Source of the DNA: an uncultured Erysipelotrichales bacterium
GTDB taxonomy: Bacteria > Bacillota_I > Bacilli_A > Erysipelotrichales > Coprobacillaceae
Reading direction: 5' to 3'
Length of the DNA stretch: 6,169 nt
NCBI GenBank assembly: GCA_910586805.1
Contig: CAJUJC010000067.1
Coordinates: forward strand, 5,343 to 11,511
The notes beneath the pieces were generated by a model. It was not told where the DNA came from. It did not search any database and worked only from the letters and a program-made list of their open reading frames with translations. The position numbers were made by a program, and so were the translations under genes. Shown here one piece after another: positions 5,541 to 6,169 of the stretch (position 1 is its first letter; every line of letters starts with the position of its first letter).

Positions 5541-6169
5541 ATGAATCAAGAAAAAATTGGAAAGTTTATTGCCGAATGTAGAAAAAAAGAAAATTTAACG
5601 CAACAAGAATTAGATGAAAAATTAGATTTAACTTATAAAGCAGTTTCAAAGTGGGAATGTGGTAAAGGATTACCAGATGTATCTTTATATGAGCCATTGT
5701 GTAAAATCTTAAAAATATCTTTAAATGAGTTTTTTGCAGGCCAACATTTAAAACAAGAAGAAATATTAGAAAATTCTGAAAAAAATATTTTAGATATTAC
5801 AGTAGAAAAAAATCGTATAAAAAGTAAATCAAATAAATTAATAGTTTCATTATTAGTAGTCATTGTACTTCTAGTAGCATTTTCTATTGGATTTTATAAA
5901 TATATGTGCAATTATATGAATACAGCTAAAACTTTTGAATTAAATTGGGGTATTACCTTACCAAATGATTTTAAAGAAGAATACTATATTGATACAGGTG
6001 CAAGTTTTCATGGAGATGGTCAAAGGTATTCAATATTCACAGGAAATAATTTTTTAACTTCATTAAAAGAAGAAAACAATGAGAAATTAGAAAGTGAGAT
6101 TTCTAATTTATATATAGTCTTAAATGTACCAAAAGAAAATCAAATAGACTTTTCACATCAATATAGTTG
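5541..6169 (+). CDS. XRE-family HTH regulator with transmembrane helix and extracytoplasmic domain (3' partial)
   Basis: The reading frame runs from ATG 5541 through 209 complete codons and is still open at the window edge. Residues 6-67 are a clear Cro/C1-type helix-turn-helix: IGKFIAECRKKENLTQQELDEKL, then the recognition region TYKAVSKWECGKGLPDVSLYEPLCKIL, typical of Clostridia and Erysipelotrichia. A charged linker (68-98) leads to one transmembrane helix at about 99-119 (KLIVSLLVVIVLLVAFSIGF). Residues 120-209 lie, by topology, outside the cell; the visible part has aromatic strands and a FHGDG motif (156-160) and belongs to no family I can name. The protein should bind DNA near the membrane and may sense something outside, but the target genes and ligand are unknown. 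Its ribosome binding site is AGGGAGAG, 5 nt before the ATG. It stands alone behind the rlmD terminator, with its own promoter region. What follows it is not visible. Confidence 0.88.
   Translation, partial: MNQEKIGKFIAECRKKENLTQQELDEKLDLTYKAVSKWECGKGLPDVSLYEPLCKILKISLNEFFAGQHLKQEEILENSEKNILDITVEKNRIKSKSNKLIVSLLVVIVLLVAFSIGFYKYMCNYMNTAKTFELNWGITLPNDFKEEYYIDTGASFHGDGQRYSIFTGNNFLTSLKEENNEKLESEISNLYIVLNVPKENQIDFSHQYS

Noticed and set aside
5633..5863. Minus-strand reading frame inside the XRE gene
   Set aside because: It overlaps the clear helix-turn-helix coding region on the + strand and is an antisense shadow of it.
1..6169. Use of TGA for tryptophan as in Mollicutes
   Set aside because: All visible tryptophans are TGG and no gene contains an in-frame TGA.

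Overview
This window looks like an ordinary chromosomal stretch from a very AT-rich Firmicute. The best guess is a gut Erysipelotrichia/Coprobacillus-type bacterium. The basis is the low-GC codon use (mostly A/T-ending codons), AGGAGG-like ribosome binding sites, a GatCAB amidotransferase operon, and protein sequences that look intermediate between Bacilli and Mollicutes. Tryptophan is read from TGG and no in-frame TGA occurs in the genes, so the standard bacterial code applies and this is not a Mycoplasma. The lineage call is inference.

Layout, all genes on the + strand. Positions 2-181 are the 3' end of gatC. Positions 181-1593 are gatA and 1597-3021 are gatB; the three are tightly packed (1-nt overlap, then a 3-nt gap) and form one operon for the tRNA-dependent amidotransferase that makes Gln-tRNA(Gln) and/or Asn-tRNA(Asn). 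A plausible sigma-A promoter (3027-3055) then precedes a single-pass membrane protein of unknown function (3076-3780). That gene ends in a compact intrinsic terminator (3782-3802). Only 13 nt later starts an iron-sulfur 23S rRNA uracil-C5 methyltransferase of the RlmD/RlmCD family (3816-5177), closed by a second strong terminator (5239-5269).

After about 270 bp of AT-rich noncoding DNA, with an extended -10 promoter candidate and a possible structured leader, comes a gene open at the right edge (5541-6169). It encodes an XRE-type helix-turn-helix domain joined to one transmembrane helix and an extracytoplasmic domain, so it looks like a membrane-anchored regulator.

The left five sixths is translation-related housekeeping: charging of Gln/Asn tRNA and rRNA methylation, with one unknown membrane protein between them. 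In Bacilli such as Staphylococcus the order gatCAB - diacylglycerol kinase - rlmCD is familiar; here the kinase position holds the unknown membrane protein. I see no transposon, CRISPR array, tRNA, rRNA or phage gene. I cannot support a claim of a new multi-gene system. The points most worth a second look are the Asp in place of a conserved oxyanion-hole Gly in GatA, the membrane protein in the dgkB position, the terminator placed directly before rlmD, and the membrane-bound XRE protein with its leader.
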